A stretch of DNA of 25,428 nucleotides from an uncultured Lachnospiraceae bacterium (GCA_934339135.1 CAKRHP010000026.1:1-25428); one strand, 5' to 3'; positions 15,076-23,699 are shown, numbered from the stretch's first letter. Numbers and translations: made by a program. The notes: generated from the letters alone by a model not told the origin.

Positions 15076-16515
15076 ATGAAAAACATATTATTCGTGGCTT
15101 CCGAGTGTGTTCCTTTTGTGAAAACCGGAGGACTGGCAGACGTTGTGGGGTCCCTGCCAAAGTACTTTAACAAGAAAGAGTACGATGTGCGTGTTATGAT
15201 TCCGAAGTACGCATGTATTCCACAGGAGTGGAAGGACAAAATGCAGTATAAAACGCATTTTTATATGGATCTGGCATGGAGAAGCCAGTATGTTGGTATC
15301 TTAGAGATGGAGTATGAGGGAGTTCATTTCTATTTTATCGATAATGAGTTCTATTTTGCAGGTTTCCACCCATATGGTAATATTTATGAGGATATTGAAA
15401 AGTTTGCATTTTTCTGTAAGGCAGCATTATCTGCAATGCCTTCCCTGGATTTCAGACCGGATATCATTCACTGCCATGACTGGCAGACAGGTCTGATCCC
15501 GGTATATATCAAGGATAGTTTTAACGATAATTCATTCTACCATGGTATCAAGACCATTATGACCATACATAATCTGAAGTTCCAGGGAATCTGGGATAAG
15601 CAGAAGGTGATCGACATCACAGGATTGAATGAGTATTATTTCACCAGTGATAAGCTGGAGGCATATGGAGATGCCAACTATCTCAAGGGCGGTATCGTAT
15701 ATGCTGACATGGTAACGACAGTCAGTGATTCCTATGCAGAGGAGATCAAGATGCCGTTTTACGGTGAGCATCTGGATGGACTGATGCGTGCCCGTAGCAA
15801 CTGTCTGCGTGGTATTGTAAACGGTCTCGACTATGATGAGTACAATCCGGAGACAGATCCTCTGATCTATGCAAATTACAATGCAAAGACCTTCCGTAAG
15901 GAGAAGATCAAGAATAAGAGAGGTCTTCAGAAGGAGCTGGGTCTGGATCAGAATGATAAGACATTCATGATCGGTATTGTTTCCAGATTGACGGATCAGA
16001 AGGGCTTCGATCTGATCGATTATGTGATCGAGGAAATTTGTGCCGAGGATACGCAGCTTGTCGTTCTTGGTACCGGTGAGGAGCGTTATGAAAACCTGTT
16101 CCGTCATTTCGAGTGGAAATATCACGGAAGAGTTTCTGCAAATATTTTCTATTCCAATGAGCGTTCCCATAAGATTTATGCGGCATGTGATGCATTTTTG
16201 ATGCCATCGTTGTTTGAACCTTGTGGACTTAGCCAGTTGATGAGCCTTCGTTATGGTACGGTACCGATTGTCCGCGAGACCGGTGGTTTGAAGGATACGG
16301 TAGAGCCGTACAATGAGTATGAAGGTAAGGGAACCGGATTCTCTTTTGCAAACTACAATGCGCATGAGATGTTGGCGACCATCCGTTATGCAAAGGATGT
16401 ATATTACAATCGCAAGAGAGAGTGGAACAAGATCATTGACCGTGGCATGGCAATGGATTTCTCATGGAATCACTCTGCGAGAAAGTATGAAGACATGTAC
16501 AAAGAGTTAGTATAA
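15076..16515 (+). CDS. glgA: Glycogen synthase (ADP-glucose starch/glycogen glucosyltransferase)
   Basis: A 479-residue GT5-family enzyme that transfers glucose from ADP-glucose to the non-reducing end of a growing alpha-1,4-glucan in the cytoplasm. The N-terminal Rossmann half opens with FVASECVPFVKTGGLADVVGSLP, whose KTGGL binds ADP. Family landmarks follow: DIIHCHDWQTGLIP, TIHNLKFQGIW, a catalytic-core VNGLDYDEYNPETD, GIVSRLTDQKGFDLI and the C-terminal MPSLFEPCGLSQLMSLRYGTVPIVRETGGLKDTV. Length matches the family (about 475-490). GGAGGG at 15065-15070 sets ATG 15076. No glgB, glgC or glgP lies nearby, so the rest of glycogen metabolism must be elsewhere. It probably starts the glgA-rsuA-hydrolase transcript. 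Confidence 0.97.
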   Translation: MKNILFVASECVPFVKTGGLADVVGSLPKYFNKKEYDVRVMIPKYACIPQEWKDKMQYKTHFYMDLAWRSQYVGILEMEYEGVHFYFIDNEFYFAGFHPYGNIYEDIEKFAFFCKAALSAMPSLDFRPDIIHCHDWQTGLIPVYIKDSFNDNSFYHGIKTIMTIHNLKFQGIWDKQKVIDITGLNEYYFTSDKLEAYGDANYLKGGIVYADMVTTVSDSYAEEIKMPFYGEHLDGLMRARSNCLRGIVNGLDYDEYNPETDPLIYANYNAKTFRKEKIKNKRGLQKELGLDQNDKTFMIGIVSRLTDQKGFDLIDYVIEEICAEDTQLVVLGTGEERYENLFRHFEWKYHGRVSANIFYSNERSHKIYAACDAFLMPSLFEPCGLSQLMSLRYGTVPIVRETGGLKDTVEPYNEYEGKGTGFSFANYNAHEMLATIRYAKDVYYNRKREWNKIIDRGMAMDFSWNHSARKYEDMYKELV

Positions 16516-16529
16516 AGAGAGGATACATT

Positions 16530-17303
16530 GTGCGGTTAGATAAATATTTAGCACAGATGTCCATAGGAACACGGTCTGAGGTGAAGAGATTCATCAAATC
16601 AGGCCGTGTTTTTGTCAATGGAGCTTTGGCATCGGGCCCGGAGCAAAAGGTGACAGAAGAGGACAATGTGGAGTTTGACGGAGAGAACATCTCCTATGAG
16701 AAGTATGTTTATTATATGTTAAATAAACCTCAGGGAGTGGTATCAGCCACAAAGGATAATACCTGCCGTACGGTACTGTCCCTGATTACGGACAGTACCA
16801 GAAAGGATATTTTTCCGGTGGGCAGGCTGGACAAGGATACGGAAGGATTACTTCTGATCACCAATGACGGAGCATTATCCCATGAACTGCTGGCACCGGG
16901 AAAACATGTGTGGAAGACATATTTTGTCCGGGTTATGGGTACATTAGAGGAAAATGAGGTGGAATGCCTGGAAAAGGGTGTAGATATCGGAGAGGACAAG
17001 CTGACGCGTCCTGCAAAGGTGCGGCGGTTGAGTATAGAGGAGCTTAATATATCTCCGGAAGCACCGGGATATCCGGGAGGGGACGAGTCCTGTCTGGAGC
17101 TTTCCATCTGCGAAGGAAAATTTCATCAGGTCAAAAGAATGCTGGCAGCCGTGGGACATCCGGTGCTTTATCTGAAACGTCTGAGCATGGGAGGGATGGT
17201 GCTTGATCCGGATCTGGCACCGGGCGAATACCGCAGGCTCACGCAGGAGGAGATCGCAGCACTGAAATGCAGATCAAAGGCTATGGCCGGAAAATGTGAG
17301 TGA
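16530..17303 (+). CDS. Pseudouridine synthase, RsuA/RluB family
   Basis: A 257-residue RNA-modifying enzyme that converts a specific uridine of ribosomal RNA to pseudouridine. Residues 1-50 are an S4 RNA-binding domain (MRLDKYLAQMSIGTRSEVKRFIKSGRVFVNG region). The catalytic domain has the motif FPVGRLDKDTEGLLLITNDG with catalytic Asp101, LNKPQGVVS before it, and the KFHQVKRMLAAVGHPV motif near the C-terminus. The protein most resembles RsuA (16S U516), but RluB/E/F-type target sites cannot be excluded from sequence. It starts with GTG at 16530, preceded by AGAGG at 16518-16522 (7-base spacing), 14 bases behind glgA, and so is likely translated from the same mRNA. Confidence 0.92.
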   Translation: MRLDKYLAQMSIGTRSEVKRFIKSGRVFVNGALASGPEQKVTEEDNVEFDGENISYEKYVYYMLNKPQGVVSATKDNTCRTVLSLITDSTRKDIFPVGRLDKDTEGLLLITNDGALSHELLAPGKHVWKTYFVRVMGTLEENEVECLEKGVDIGEDKLTRPAKVRRLSIEELNISPEAPGYPGGDESCLELSICEGKFHQVKRMLAAVGHPVLYLKRLSMGGMVLDPDLAPGEYRRLTQEEIAALKCRSKAMAGKCE

Positions 17304-17344
17304 AAGGCATGGCGATTGATACATTCATAGAGGAGTGGATGCAT

Positions 17345-18427
17345 ATGAATCAAAAAAGATGTACGAAAAAATGGACAGTGGCAAAAAAAAGACGACAGAG
17401 TATGAATGCCTCCGGCAGTCGGTATTATGCGGACAAAACAGAGCGGCCGGGCAGCATTCACCGCAAATATTTTGTAATCTCCTCGGCACAGGACGGGATG
17501 CCGTTAGAGGGAATGATGGTGATTCCATCCCATCCCAGAGCCATATTACAGATAGCTCATGGCATGTGTGAGCATAAGGAGAGATACCTGCCGTTTATGA
17601 GATATATGGCAGAGAGGGGATATCTTTGTGTGATCCATGATCACCGGGGACATGGTGCGAGCCGCAGGGAAGCAGTTTCGGTCGATGCAGATAAAGTATT
17701 AGGAAAGAAGAAGGATATTCCTGCAGGGCTTGGATATTTTGGCAAAGACGGAGGCAGATTTCTGGTAAGAGATCTGCACCAGATCACGCGGATCATCAAG
17801 AAGCAATACCCGGGACTGCCTTGTTTTATGATGGGACACAGCATGGGATCACTGGCGGTACGCTGTTATCTGAAAAAGTATGACTGGGAGTTAGATGGGC
17901 TGATCGTCTGTGGCTGTCCGGGCAAAAATCCAATGGCACCTCTTGGTTCTGCATTGATACAGATGCTTCAAAAAATGAAGGATCCCCACAGCAGGAGTAT
18001 ATTGGCAGACGGAATTTTTGCCAATATGTTTGACCGTCCATTCCGGGCGGAAAAGCTGATCCACGCCTGGATCTGTTCCGATCATACCGTGGTGGAGAAG
18101 TACAATAAAGATCCCCTTTGCAACTTTACCTTTACGCTGAATGGATACGAGTCCCTGTTATGGCTGATGCGGAGTACCTACGACAGAAAGGGCTGGGAGC
18201 TGCGAAATCCAGATCTGCCGATCCTTTTTGTATCCGGAGAGGAGGATCCATGTCTTGGAGGCAGCAAAAAGCTTTTGCAGGCGGTACAGCATTTAAAAAG
18301 ACGCGGTTATGATCGTGTTTCCTTCTGGATGTATCCGGGCATGCGTCATGAAATTCTGAATGAAAAGGGACGTTTCCGGGTATACCATGATATTGCGTAT
18401 TTCTTACGGAAGTCAGAGAGACATTGA
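17345..18427 (+). CDS. Alpha/beta hydrolase, monoacylglycerol-lipase/lysophospholipase-like
   Basis: A 360-residue cytoplasmic serine hydrolase. The first 40 residues are very basic (KKW, KKRRQ) with no hydrophobic segment. The hydrolase fold covers about 42-355: oxyanion-region HGMCEHKERY, the strand-turn DHRGHGAS, nucleophile elbow GHSMGS with Ser166, acid Asp in SGEEDPCLGG, and catalytic His in YPGMRHEILNE. This set matches the serine aminopeptidase S33 / monoglyceride lipase group; natural substrate unknown. AGAGGAG at 17329-17335 places the start at ATG 17345; in-frame ATGs at 17309 and 17339 have poor spacing. The frame overlaps the pseudouridine synthase end, so the three genes from glgA probably share a transcript that ends at the hairpin at 18441. 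Confidence 0.85.
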   Translation: MNQKRCTKKWTVAKKRRQSMNASGSRYYADKTERPGSIHRKYFVISSAQDGMPLEGMMVIPSHPRAILQIAHGMCEHKERYLPFMRYMAERGYLCVIHDHRGHGASRREAVSVDADKVLGKKKDIPAGLGYFGKDGGRFLVRDLHQITRIIKKQYPGLPCFMMGHSMGSLAVRCYLKKYDWELDGLIVCGCPGKNPMAPLGSALIQMLQKMKDPHSRSILADGIFANMFDRPFRAEKLIHAWICSDHTVVEKYNKDPLCNFTFTLNGYESLLWLMRSTYDRKGWELRNPDLPILFVSGEEDPCLGGSKKLLQAVQHLKRRGYDRVSFWMYPGMRHEILNEKGRFRVYHDIAYFLRKSERH

Positions 18428-18440
18428 TCTACAATAAAAC

Positions 18441-18478
18441 AAAAAACCTTGAAAAATACTAAATTTTCAAGGTTTTTT
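18441..18478. terminator. Bidirectional terminator between the hydrolase gene and tRNA-Thr
   Basis: AAAAAACCTTGAAAA (18441-18455) pairs perfectly with TTTTCAAGGTTTTTT (18464-18478) around an 8-base loop. T-runs follow the stem on both strands, so it can stop the glgA-hydrolase mRNA from the left and the tRNA transcript from the right. It begins 14 bases after the hydrolase stop and lies 3 bases from the tRNA 3' end. Confidence 0.9.
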
Positions 18479-18481
18479 ATA

Positions 18482-18554
18482 AGCTGAAAATCGGACTCGA
18501 ACCGACGACCCCTTCATTACGAGTGAAGTGCTCTACCAACTGAGCTATTTCAGC
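18482..18554 (-). tRNA. tRNA-Thr, anticodon CGU
   Basis: Read on the - strand, this 73-base segment folds as a complete tRNA. The acceptor stem is GCTGAAA with TTTCAGC, with discriminator T; the D-arm contains AGCTCAGTTGGTAGAGC; the anticodon stem CTTCA/TGAAG encloses the loop CTCGTAA; and the T-arm contains GGTTCGAGTCC. The anticodon CGT (complement at 18519-18521) reads ACG threonine codons. CCA is not encoded and must be added enzymatically. Confidence 0.97.
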
Positions 18555-18564
18555 ACTGCACACT

Positions 18565-18593
18565 ATTCTATCCTATTTTTTATAAAAAATCAA
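18565..18593 (-). promoter_or_regulatory. Promoter of tRNA-Thr
   Basis: On the - strand, TTGATT (complement of 18588-18593) and TAGAAT (complement of 18565-18570) are separated by exactly 17 bases, and the predicted start near 18558 is only a few bases from the mature tRNA 5' end. Confidence 0.75.
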
Positions 18594-18682
18594 GTCCTTT
18601 TTTCTTATAGAAAAATGGTCTATAGTAATAAGGTATGGTTATTAGAAAGAGTCACGCAGAAGTCTGCGGAATGGAGACGATA

Positions 18683-19675
18683 ATGAAGAATCAGATTGAA
18701 TTTTATGGAACATTGGGAAGTGCCTGTGAGAGCGAGAAAACGCTGGAAGAAATGTTTCGAACCGGCATGACGGGAGTGCGGGTCAACCTTTCCCATCAGG
18801 ATCTGGATGACAGAGAGGAATGGCTGAGGAACATGCGCCGGGCTGCAAAGCGATGTGATATAAAGCCCGAGCTTTTAGTGGATCTGCAGGGACCGGAGCT
18901 TCGAATCGGTAAGCTGAAGAAGCCTATTATTTTAGAGGAAGGCAAAAAGGTCATCCTCGGAAAGGGTGGCATTAAGCTTTCGAAACAGATCAGAACATCA
19001 CTGGAAAAGGGACAGGAAATTCTGGTGGATGATGGCAAGCTTTTGTTAAAGGTCAAGAAGGCAAAAGAAAATTACGCAGAATGTATTGTAGTGCGTGGCG
19101 GTGTGTTAAAGTCCAAGAAGAGTATCACGATTCCGGGACTGGAATTGGAGCTGCCGACTCTGACAAAGGCAGATATGGCAAATATTCATAATGCCCAGGA
19201 GGCAGGTGTGACCGGGGTAATGCTTCCGTTTGTCCGTGGAGCGCAGGATGTGATCAATCTGAGAAAAACGCTGCGGGCAGAAGGTGTGGGGGATATCAGG
19301 ATCTTTGCCAAGATTGAGAATCTGGCAGGCTACGAGGCGATTGATGAAATTATTCCGGAGAGTGATATGATCGTGATCGCCAGAGGAGATCTGGGAATGG
19401 CAGTTCCACTTTGGGAGCTTCCGGCGATACAGAAGGATATCAGCGAACGATGCAAAAAGGCCGGAAAACCGTTTATGGTGGTGACACAGCTTCTTCATTC
19501 CATGGAGGAGGCTATGGTGCCAACCAGAGCCGAGGTGTCAGATATTTATAATGCGGTATTAGATGGTGCAGATGCATTAATGCTCACCGGAGAGACGGCG
19601 GCAGGAAATTATCCGGGCATTGCAATGGGCTATCTGGTACAGACAGCGAATCAGGCATTACAGCATAGAAAATAA
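18683..19675 (+). CDS. Pyruvate-kinase-like protein lacking the C-terminal domain
   Basis: A 330-residue protein covering the A (TIM-barrel) and small B domains of pyruvate kinase, but stopping where the usual C-terminal regulatory/tetramer domain should begin; normal enzymes are about 470 residues or more. Active-site features are kept: Arg33 and Asn35 in VRVNLSH, DLQGPELRIG, catalytic Lys210 in FAKIEN, Mg ligands Glu212 and Asp236 (ARGDLGMAVP), and the PTRAEVSDIYNAVLDGADALMLTGETAAGNYP block. So catalysis is plausible without allosteric control. ATG 18683 has GGAG at 18673-18676; in-frame starts at 18635 and 18671 add only unconserved residues. The stop is clean with no pyruvate-kinase sequence after it, so this is a short form rather than an obvious frameshift. 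It is probably a paralogue of a full-length enzyme elsewhere. Confidence 0.85.
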   Translation: MKNQIEFYGTLGSACESEKTLEEMFRTGMTGVRVNLSHQDLDDREEWLRNMRRAAKRCDIKPELLVDLQGPELRIGKLKKPIILEEGKKVILGKGGIKLSKQIRTSLEKGQEILVDDGKLLLKVKKAKENYAECIVVRGGVLKSKKSITIPGLELELPTLTKADMANIHNAQEAGVTGVMLPFVRGAQDVINLRKTLRAEGVGDIRIFAKIENLAGYEAIDEIIPESDMIVIARGDLGMAVPLWELPAIQKDISERCKKAGKPFMVVTQLLHSMEEAMVPTRAEVSDIYNAVLDGADALMLTGETAAGNYPGIAMGYLVQTANQALQHRK

Positions 19676-19764
19676 AATTCGGTGACTGTGATCTGTATAT
19701 GGATAGTTTCCGGAGCTGACAGCATTGCAGATCGCAATAGTGTTTTTGAAAGGCTGGTTTTTAT

Positions 19765-20550
19765 ATGGCGGGATCGGTAGAGCACCTGGCAGTGACCATT
19801 GAACTGCTTCAGATGGACAAAGCATCTGGCGGCAGTTTATTACTGTTAAAGAATCCGGTGCATTTTGTATTAGGAAATCTGGCACCGGACGGGATCATGT
19901 CCCGAAAGGGGTACACACGTCCTATGAAAATGCATACGCATTTCCGGGATGGAATCCCTGACTGGGAGTTTACTGCTGCGTCGAATCTGCAGCTGTTTCA
20001 TCAGCGGATACGGCAGTTTTCAGAGGAAATGCTGAGGGATGAATCCCTGGACAGAGATTTATATCTTGGTTATATTACCCATATTCTGACGGATGAGATC
20101 TTTATGAAAACAGTGCGGCCGGAGTTTATGAAAAACATTGCCGTACTGGGACTGACAGACCGGGATGCAAAGACCTTTGAGTATTTTACCTATGATGTGA
20201 ACCAGATTGATTTCCGTCTGGGCAGGGAGTATCCGGAAATGGATGAAATGAGAGCCTGCCTGTTGTGTGAGGATGATTGCAGCATCCGGGAAATGAAACA
20301 TGTGACAGCACAGGATCAGCCGGAAAAGGAACGGTATCCTATACAGACAGGAGCGGAGGATCTGCAGAAAACAGCCTGCGATATGATCACATCGCAGGAG
20401 CTGGCGGACAGTAGAGAATGGGTTCGTAATTTCTTTTTTGACCAGGCACCGATACCGGATGGCCCTGTATATTACACGTATAAAAGAGCATTGCAGTTTA
20501 TAGCAGAGGCGGCATTATTCATAAAAGATCATTTACCGGAATATATTTGA
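19765..20550 (+). CDS. Probable zinc-dependent phospholipase C family protein
   Basis: A 261-residue cytoplasmic protein with no signal peptide. The pattern FVLGNLAPDGIM, then KMHTHFRD about 20 residues later, then YLGYITHILTDEIF, matches the layout of small Bacillota proteins assigned to the zinc-dependent phospholipase C/S1-P1 nuclease-like family; candidate metal ligands are His7, the Asp of APDG, His of THF and the His/Asp of THILTD. True phospholipase activity has not been shown for this intracellular group as far as I know. AAAGG at about 19748-19752 precedes ATG 19765. It lies 89 bases after the pyruvate-kinase-like gene and 25 bases before the SpoIID-domain gene, so the last two are probably co-transcribed. 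Confidence 0.6.
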   Translation: MAGSVEHLAVTIELLQMDKASGGSLLLLKNPVHFVLGNLAPDGIMSRKGYTRPMKMHTHFRDGIPDWEFTAASNLQLFHQRIRQFSEEMLRDESLDRDLYLGYITHILTDEIFMKTVRPEFMKNIAVLGLTDRDAKTFEYFTYDVNQIDFRLGREYPEMDEMRACLLCEDDCSIREMKHVTAQDQPEKERYPIQTGAEDLQKTACDMITSQELADSREWVRNFFFDQAPIPDGPVYYTYKRALQFIAEAALFIKDHLPEYI

Positions 20551-20575
20551 TCTGAGGAAGACAGAAGGAAAATAG

Positions 20576-21979
20576 ATGGCACAGCAAAGAAGGAAAAGAC
20601 GATCAACAGGAAGAAGAACAAAGAAACAGAAAACAAGGCGCCGGCTATGGCTTTTGCTTATATTGTCGGTGCTTTTTTTGGTGTGCCTCCTTAATGACTG
20701 CTATCAGAAAGGGATGTTTCAAAAGGAATGGAGAGAAATCAGCCATGAAACTCCAAAAATAAAAAAGACTTCTAAGGAAGAGAAACAGGATCAGAAAAAG
20801 ATACGCGTCCTTTTGACGAATGATGCTATGAACGGTATTTATCACAATACGATCCAAATCAGAGGAACAGAGAAGCTGACAGTGATTCAAAATGGCAAAA
20901 AGAAGCAATATGCAAAGGGCAAAACGTTGACCTTCGCAATGAAGGGACAGCATCAGATCGAAAATTCAACAGAAATTTCCTGTCCGAAAGGAAGAATAAA
21001 GGTTGTTTCTATTACCAGATCCGGCAAAAATCCTGTGTATCGGGGATCTATGAAGCTTGTAAAGAAAAAGCAGGGCATTCTTCTGGTCAATACATTGACT
21101 CTGAGGGAATATCTGTACGGAGTTGTGCCAAGTGAGATGCCTTCCTCGTATCCAATGGAAGCATTAAAGGCACAGGCGGTATGTGCCCGTTCCTTTGCCT
21201 GGAGACAGATGCGTTCCAACAGTTATAAGGCATACGGGGCGGATGTGGATGATACCACATCTTTTCAGGTGTATCATATGTCTGCAGAGGATGAAAGAAC
21301 CAGAAAGGCGGTCCGGGCAACTGCCGGTCAAATGGTATATTCCGGAGACAAGGTGATCACTACATATTATTATTCCACTTCCTGGGGTTACAGTGCGTCG
21401 GAGCAGGAGGCATGGGGCGGAAACGCAGGGAAGAATTATCCGGTGCGTTTTCAGAGAGCAGGAAGAGATTCCGGACAGGATCTGCTGCAGGAAGCAAGGT
21501 TTTATGATTTTATTACAAAGGATTCCACGGAGACATATGATTCCGGATATGACTGGTACCGATGGCAGGTAAAGCTTCCGGCAAAAACACTGGGAGCAAA
21601 GCTTGGGATTGGCAAAGCCAAAAAGATCAGGATATTGAAACGGGGAAAGAGTGGATTGATCCGTAGTCTGCGGGTGAGCGGAACCAAGGGAAGAGTTACA
21701 GTGGAAGGACAGGAAAAGATCAGGCAGAAGTTATATCCGGCAGGAACGGAGATATTGAAAAAGAAAACCGGTGAGAAAGTGGTGCTTTCCATGTTGCCGA
21801 GTGCTGCATTTACAGTTTTGGACGGATCCGAGGATGGGAAGGTAATATTTACGTTGATCGGAGGGGGGCTTGGTCATGGCGTGGGAATGAGTCAGAATGG
21901 TGCCGGTGAGATGGCAAGACAGGGAAATAATTATAAAGAAATTTTACGGCACTATTACAGTCATTGTGATATCAGGTAA
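20576..21979 (+). CDS. SpoIID/LytB-domain cell-wall protein
   Basis: A 467-residue membrane-anchored protein. The N-terminus is strikingly basic (RRKRRSTGRRTKKQKTRRR), followed by one membrane segment at about 22-41 and a Lys/Glu-rich linker; the rest would lie outside the membrane. The SpoIID domain is clear: LREYLYGVVPSEMPSSYPMEALKAQAVCARSFA, then DDTTSFQVY, TTYYYSTSWGYSAS and, near the C-terminus, GGGLGHGVGMSQNGAGEMA and YKEILRHYYS. SpoIID is a lytic transglycosylase acting on peptidoglycan denuded of stem peptides; LytB-type relatives modulate amidases. A vegetative cell-wall role is as likely as an engulfment role, since spoIID proper is usually followed by other spore genes. AGAAGGA about 7 bases upstream supports ATG 20576. 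Confidence 0.85.
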   Translation: MAQQRRKRRSTGRRTKKQKTRRRLWLLLILSVLFLVCLLNDCYQKGMFQKEWREISHETPKIKKTSKEEKQDQKKIRVLLTNDAMNGIYHNTIQIRGTEKLTVIQNGKKKQYAKGKTLTFAMKGQHQIENSTEISCPKGRIKVVSITRSGKNPVYRGSMKLVKKKQGILLVNTLTLREYLYGVVPSEMPSSYPMEALKAQAVCARSFAWRQMRSNSYKAYGADVDDTTSFQVYHMSAEDERTRKAVRATAGQMVYSGDKVITTYYYSTSWGYSASEQEAWGGNAGKNYPVRFQRAGRDSGQDLLQEARFYDFITKDSTETYDSGYDWYRWQVKLPAKTLGAKLGIGKAKKIRILKRGKSGLIRSLRVSGTKGRVTVEGQEKIRQKLYPAGTEILKKKTGEKVVLSMLPSAAFTVLDGSEDGKVIFTLIGGGLGHGVGMSQNGAGEMARQGNNYKEILRHYYSHCDIR

Positions 21980-21999
21980 TTATATAACATAAGAAAAAT

Positions 22000-22039
22000 A
22001 GAAGGTCCGGATGACTGAAAACAGGAATCCGGACCTTCT
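22000..22039 (-). terminator. Terminator of the - strand yihY-PHP operon
   Basis: A perfect 13-base stem, AGAAGGTCCGGAT (22000-22012) with ATCCGGACCTTCT (22027-22039). On the - strand it is followed by ATTTTTCTT, a usable U-tract, and begins 16 bases after the membrane-protein stop. On the + strand no T-run follows, so it would stop the SpoIID-domain transcript only weakly. Confidence 0.8.
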
Positions 22040-22055
22040 GTAAGTGCCTGGATTT

Positions 22056-23024
22056 CTAGTTAAAAAAGCGGCGGACCGTTTCATTCAGCCATCCTCCAAA
22101 AAACAGGATGTACATGCAGGCATAAAGCCATACCATCAGCAGTGCGATCGTTGTCATGGCTCCATAGATGGAGGAATAGTTGCTGATGTGATCTACATAG
22201 AAGGAATATAGATAAGAAAATCCAAGCCATCCGATCGTGGCAGTGATGGCACCCGGTAATTGGCTGATAAAAGTTACGTGGTTTGGTGTAATTGTGCTTC
22301 CGGTTATTTCATCAGATGGCACATACTCTGCTACATAGCCGTGTAGTTTATGGTTTGGAATCAGAACATACATGCCGGTAAAGAAAAACAGCATGATAAA
22401 AAAACCAACTGTGGATCGGAAACTGATGATCGGCAGCAGGATATGTGCCAGAAAAGGGAAAATTTTGGTAATTCGTAGAAAAAGCTGATTACCAAATACC
22501 AGAAGAACCAATGTTGCAATGATCAGCAGGGCAAAAAGCAGGGTGTAGAGCATTGCCCAGAGGCGCAGAGTGAAATATCCTCTTGTTTCCGGAATTTTGT
22601 ATACAGAATTTAATCCGTAAATAATGGATAAAAAAGATTTTGACCCAAGCCATAAAGCTGCAATGACAGTGACTGGCAGCAATGATGAGGTTTGTGTAGT
22701 ATAGATGTCTTGTATAATGCCAGTCATAAAATCACGAAAGGATTCCGGAAGAAATGCCTCTACTGCGGTGAAAAGCAGATCCGGAGATAACGGAAGACGC
22801 TGTAAAAGTACCAGCATAAACATGATAAATGGGAAAAAAGACAGAATCATCATAAATGCTGCCTGACCGGCATAGGCAGATACCGCGGTATCCATAAGAT
22901 TAAAACCGAGAAGCTTTCCCTTGCGGTAAATAACCTGAGGGACAGTCTTTGGTTCTTCATTCCATTGGTTTTTTAAGCGCAGAAATATTTCCCGTAGTTT
23001 ATTCAGATTTTCACTTTTTTTCAT
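22056..23024 (-). CDS. YihY/BrkB-family integral membrane protein
   Basis: A 322-residue inner membrane protein with a 40-residue charged N-terminus and about six hydrophobic segments, several of which contain family landmarks: SAYAGQAAFMMILSFFPF near residue 50, ALWLGSKSFLSIIYGLN, and the closing segment AMTTIALLMVWLYACMYILFFGG. The family was once misnamed ribonuclease BN; its function is unsettled, with proposals including transport or envelope roles. GAGGAAAAG lies just upstream of the ATG on the - strand, partly within the stop of the preceding PHP gene, which ends 9 bases before. The two genes therefore form a tight operon, but the pairing does not by itself reveal a joint function. Confidence 0.88.
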   Translation of the reverse strand: MKKSENLNKLREIFLRLKNQWNEEPKTVPQVIYRKGKLLGFNLMDTAVSAYAGQAAFMMILSFFPFIMFMLVLLQRLPLSPDLLFTAVEAFLPESFRDFMTGIIQDIYTTQTSSLLPVTVIAALWLGSKSFLSIIYGLNSVYKIPETRGYFTLRLWAMLYTLLFALLIIATLVLLVFGNQLFLRITKIFPFLAHILLPIISFRSTVGFFIMLFFFTGMYVLIPNHKLHGYVAEYVPSDEITGSTITPNHVTFISQLPGAITATIGWLGFSYLYSFYVDHISNYSSIYGAMTTIALLMVWLYACMYILFFGGWLNETVRRFFN

Positions 23025-23033
23025 CTCTTTTCC

Positions 23034-23699
23034 TCATTTCATGGTTAGCAGTGTGTAGTTCCCGGAACAAAGAACCTGATAGAGAGTCCGGGAATCTGTA
23101 ACGGGGATCGTTGTCTCAATGCCGCCCTTTGCTACATCTTCCAATTCATGGAAATCACTTCCGGAGGATTGGATCAAATGATATTTTTGGGTCCATTCTT
23201 TGGCAAGCTCATTTTGATTATTATGTCTGGGATTGCCATTATAGCTCTCGGCACCATCCAGATAAGCAGGATCTGCAGGAGTACAGTAGGTTCGGTAAGG
23301 ATGTGCCTGCAGAAGCAGGATATGCTCCTTCTGGCAAAGGTTGTAAAGCTCCTTCAGAGACATTTCGTGAAGATCCGGATGCTGCAGGATAAATTCCTCT
23401 GTGATACCATAAAGTAAATAATCATTGGGACTACCCGGTAAATTTGCTTCAGCGCCCAGAAGAACCGGAAAGCCGATTTGGTCTCCGGCAGTTTTGGCGG
23501 TCCGGTATCCGTTTAAGAAATATTGCGCATACGCTTCGGATGTCTCAGAGCCGCTTCGATCCTGTGCCCATTTGCAATAATGATCTGTGATCACAACGGC
23601 ATCATAACCTGCCTGCTGATATAAAGCAGGAATCTGCATGGCGGAAACATTGGCGCAGGGGCTTGCCTCGCTGGTGTGTGTATGCATCTCTATTTTCAT
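23034..23699 (-). CDS. PHP-domain phosphoesterase, histidinol-phosphatase-like
   Basis: A 221-residue cytoplasmic metallo-phosphoesterase made only of the PHP domain. Motifs in order: MHTHTSEASPC with His6 and His8, ITDHY, the Glu of LLGAEAN, QAHPYR, and SSGSDFHELEDVAKGG supplying the last Asp/His pair. This pattern is typical of short PHP proteins annotated as histidinol phosphatase or phosphotransferase, but no histidine-biosynthesis gene is nearby, so the substrate is open. The ATG at 23699 is chosen because the protein starts directly at the MKIEMHTH strand and GAGG lies 10 bases upstream; the longer frame to 23729 adds ten unconserved residues. First gene of a two-gene - strand operon with the YihY-family gene. 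Confidence 0.85.
   Translation of the reverse strand: MKIEMHTHTSEASPCANVSAMQIPALYQQAGYDAVVITDHYCKWAQDRSGSETSEAYAQYFLNGYRTAKTAGDQIGFPVLLGAEANLPGSPNDYLLYGITEEFILQHPDLHEMSLKELYNLCQKEHILLLQAHPYRTYCTPADPAYLDGAESYNGNPRHNNQNELAKEWTQKYHLIQSSGSDFHELEDVAKGGIETTIPVTDSRTLYQVLCSGNYTLLTMK

Noticed and set aside
15532..16365. 277-residue frame on the - strand opposite glgA
   Set aside because: It is the antisense of a strongly conserved glycogen synthase region and has no motif or ribosome binding site of its own.
20576..21979. Naming this gene spoIID
   Set aside because: The SpoIID domain is clear, but the context (no spoIIR, spoIIQ or spoIIID) and the long basic N-terminus do not separate a sporulation protein from a vegetative SpoIID/LytB relative.
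23034..23699. Histidinol phosphatase (hisK) as a firm call
   Set aside because: No histidine-biosynthesis genes nearby and the protein is shorter than typical HisK; many PHP proteins share these motifs.
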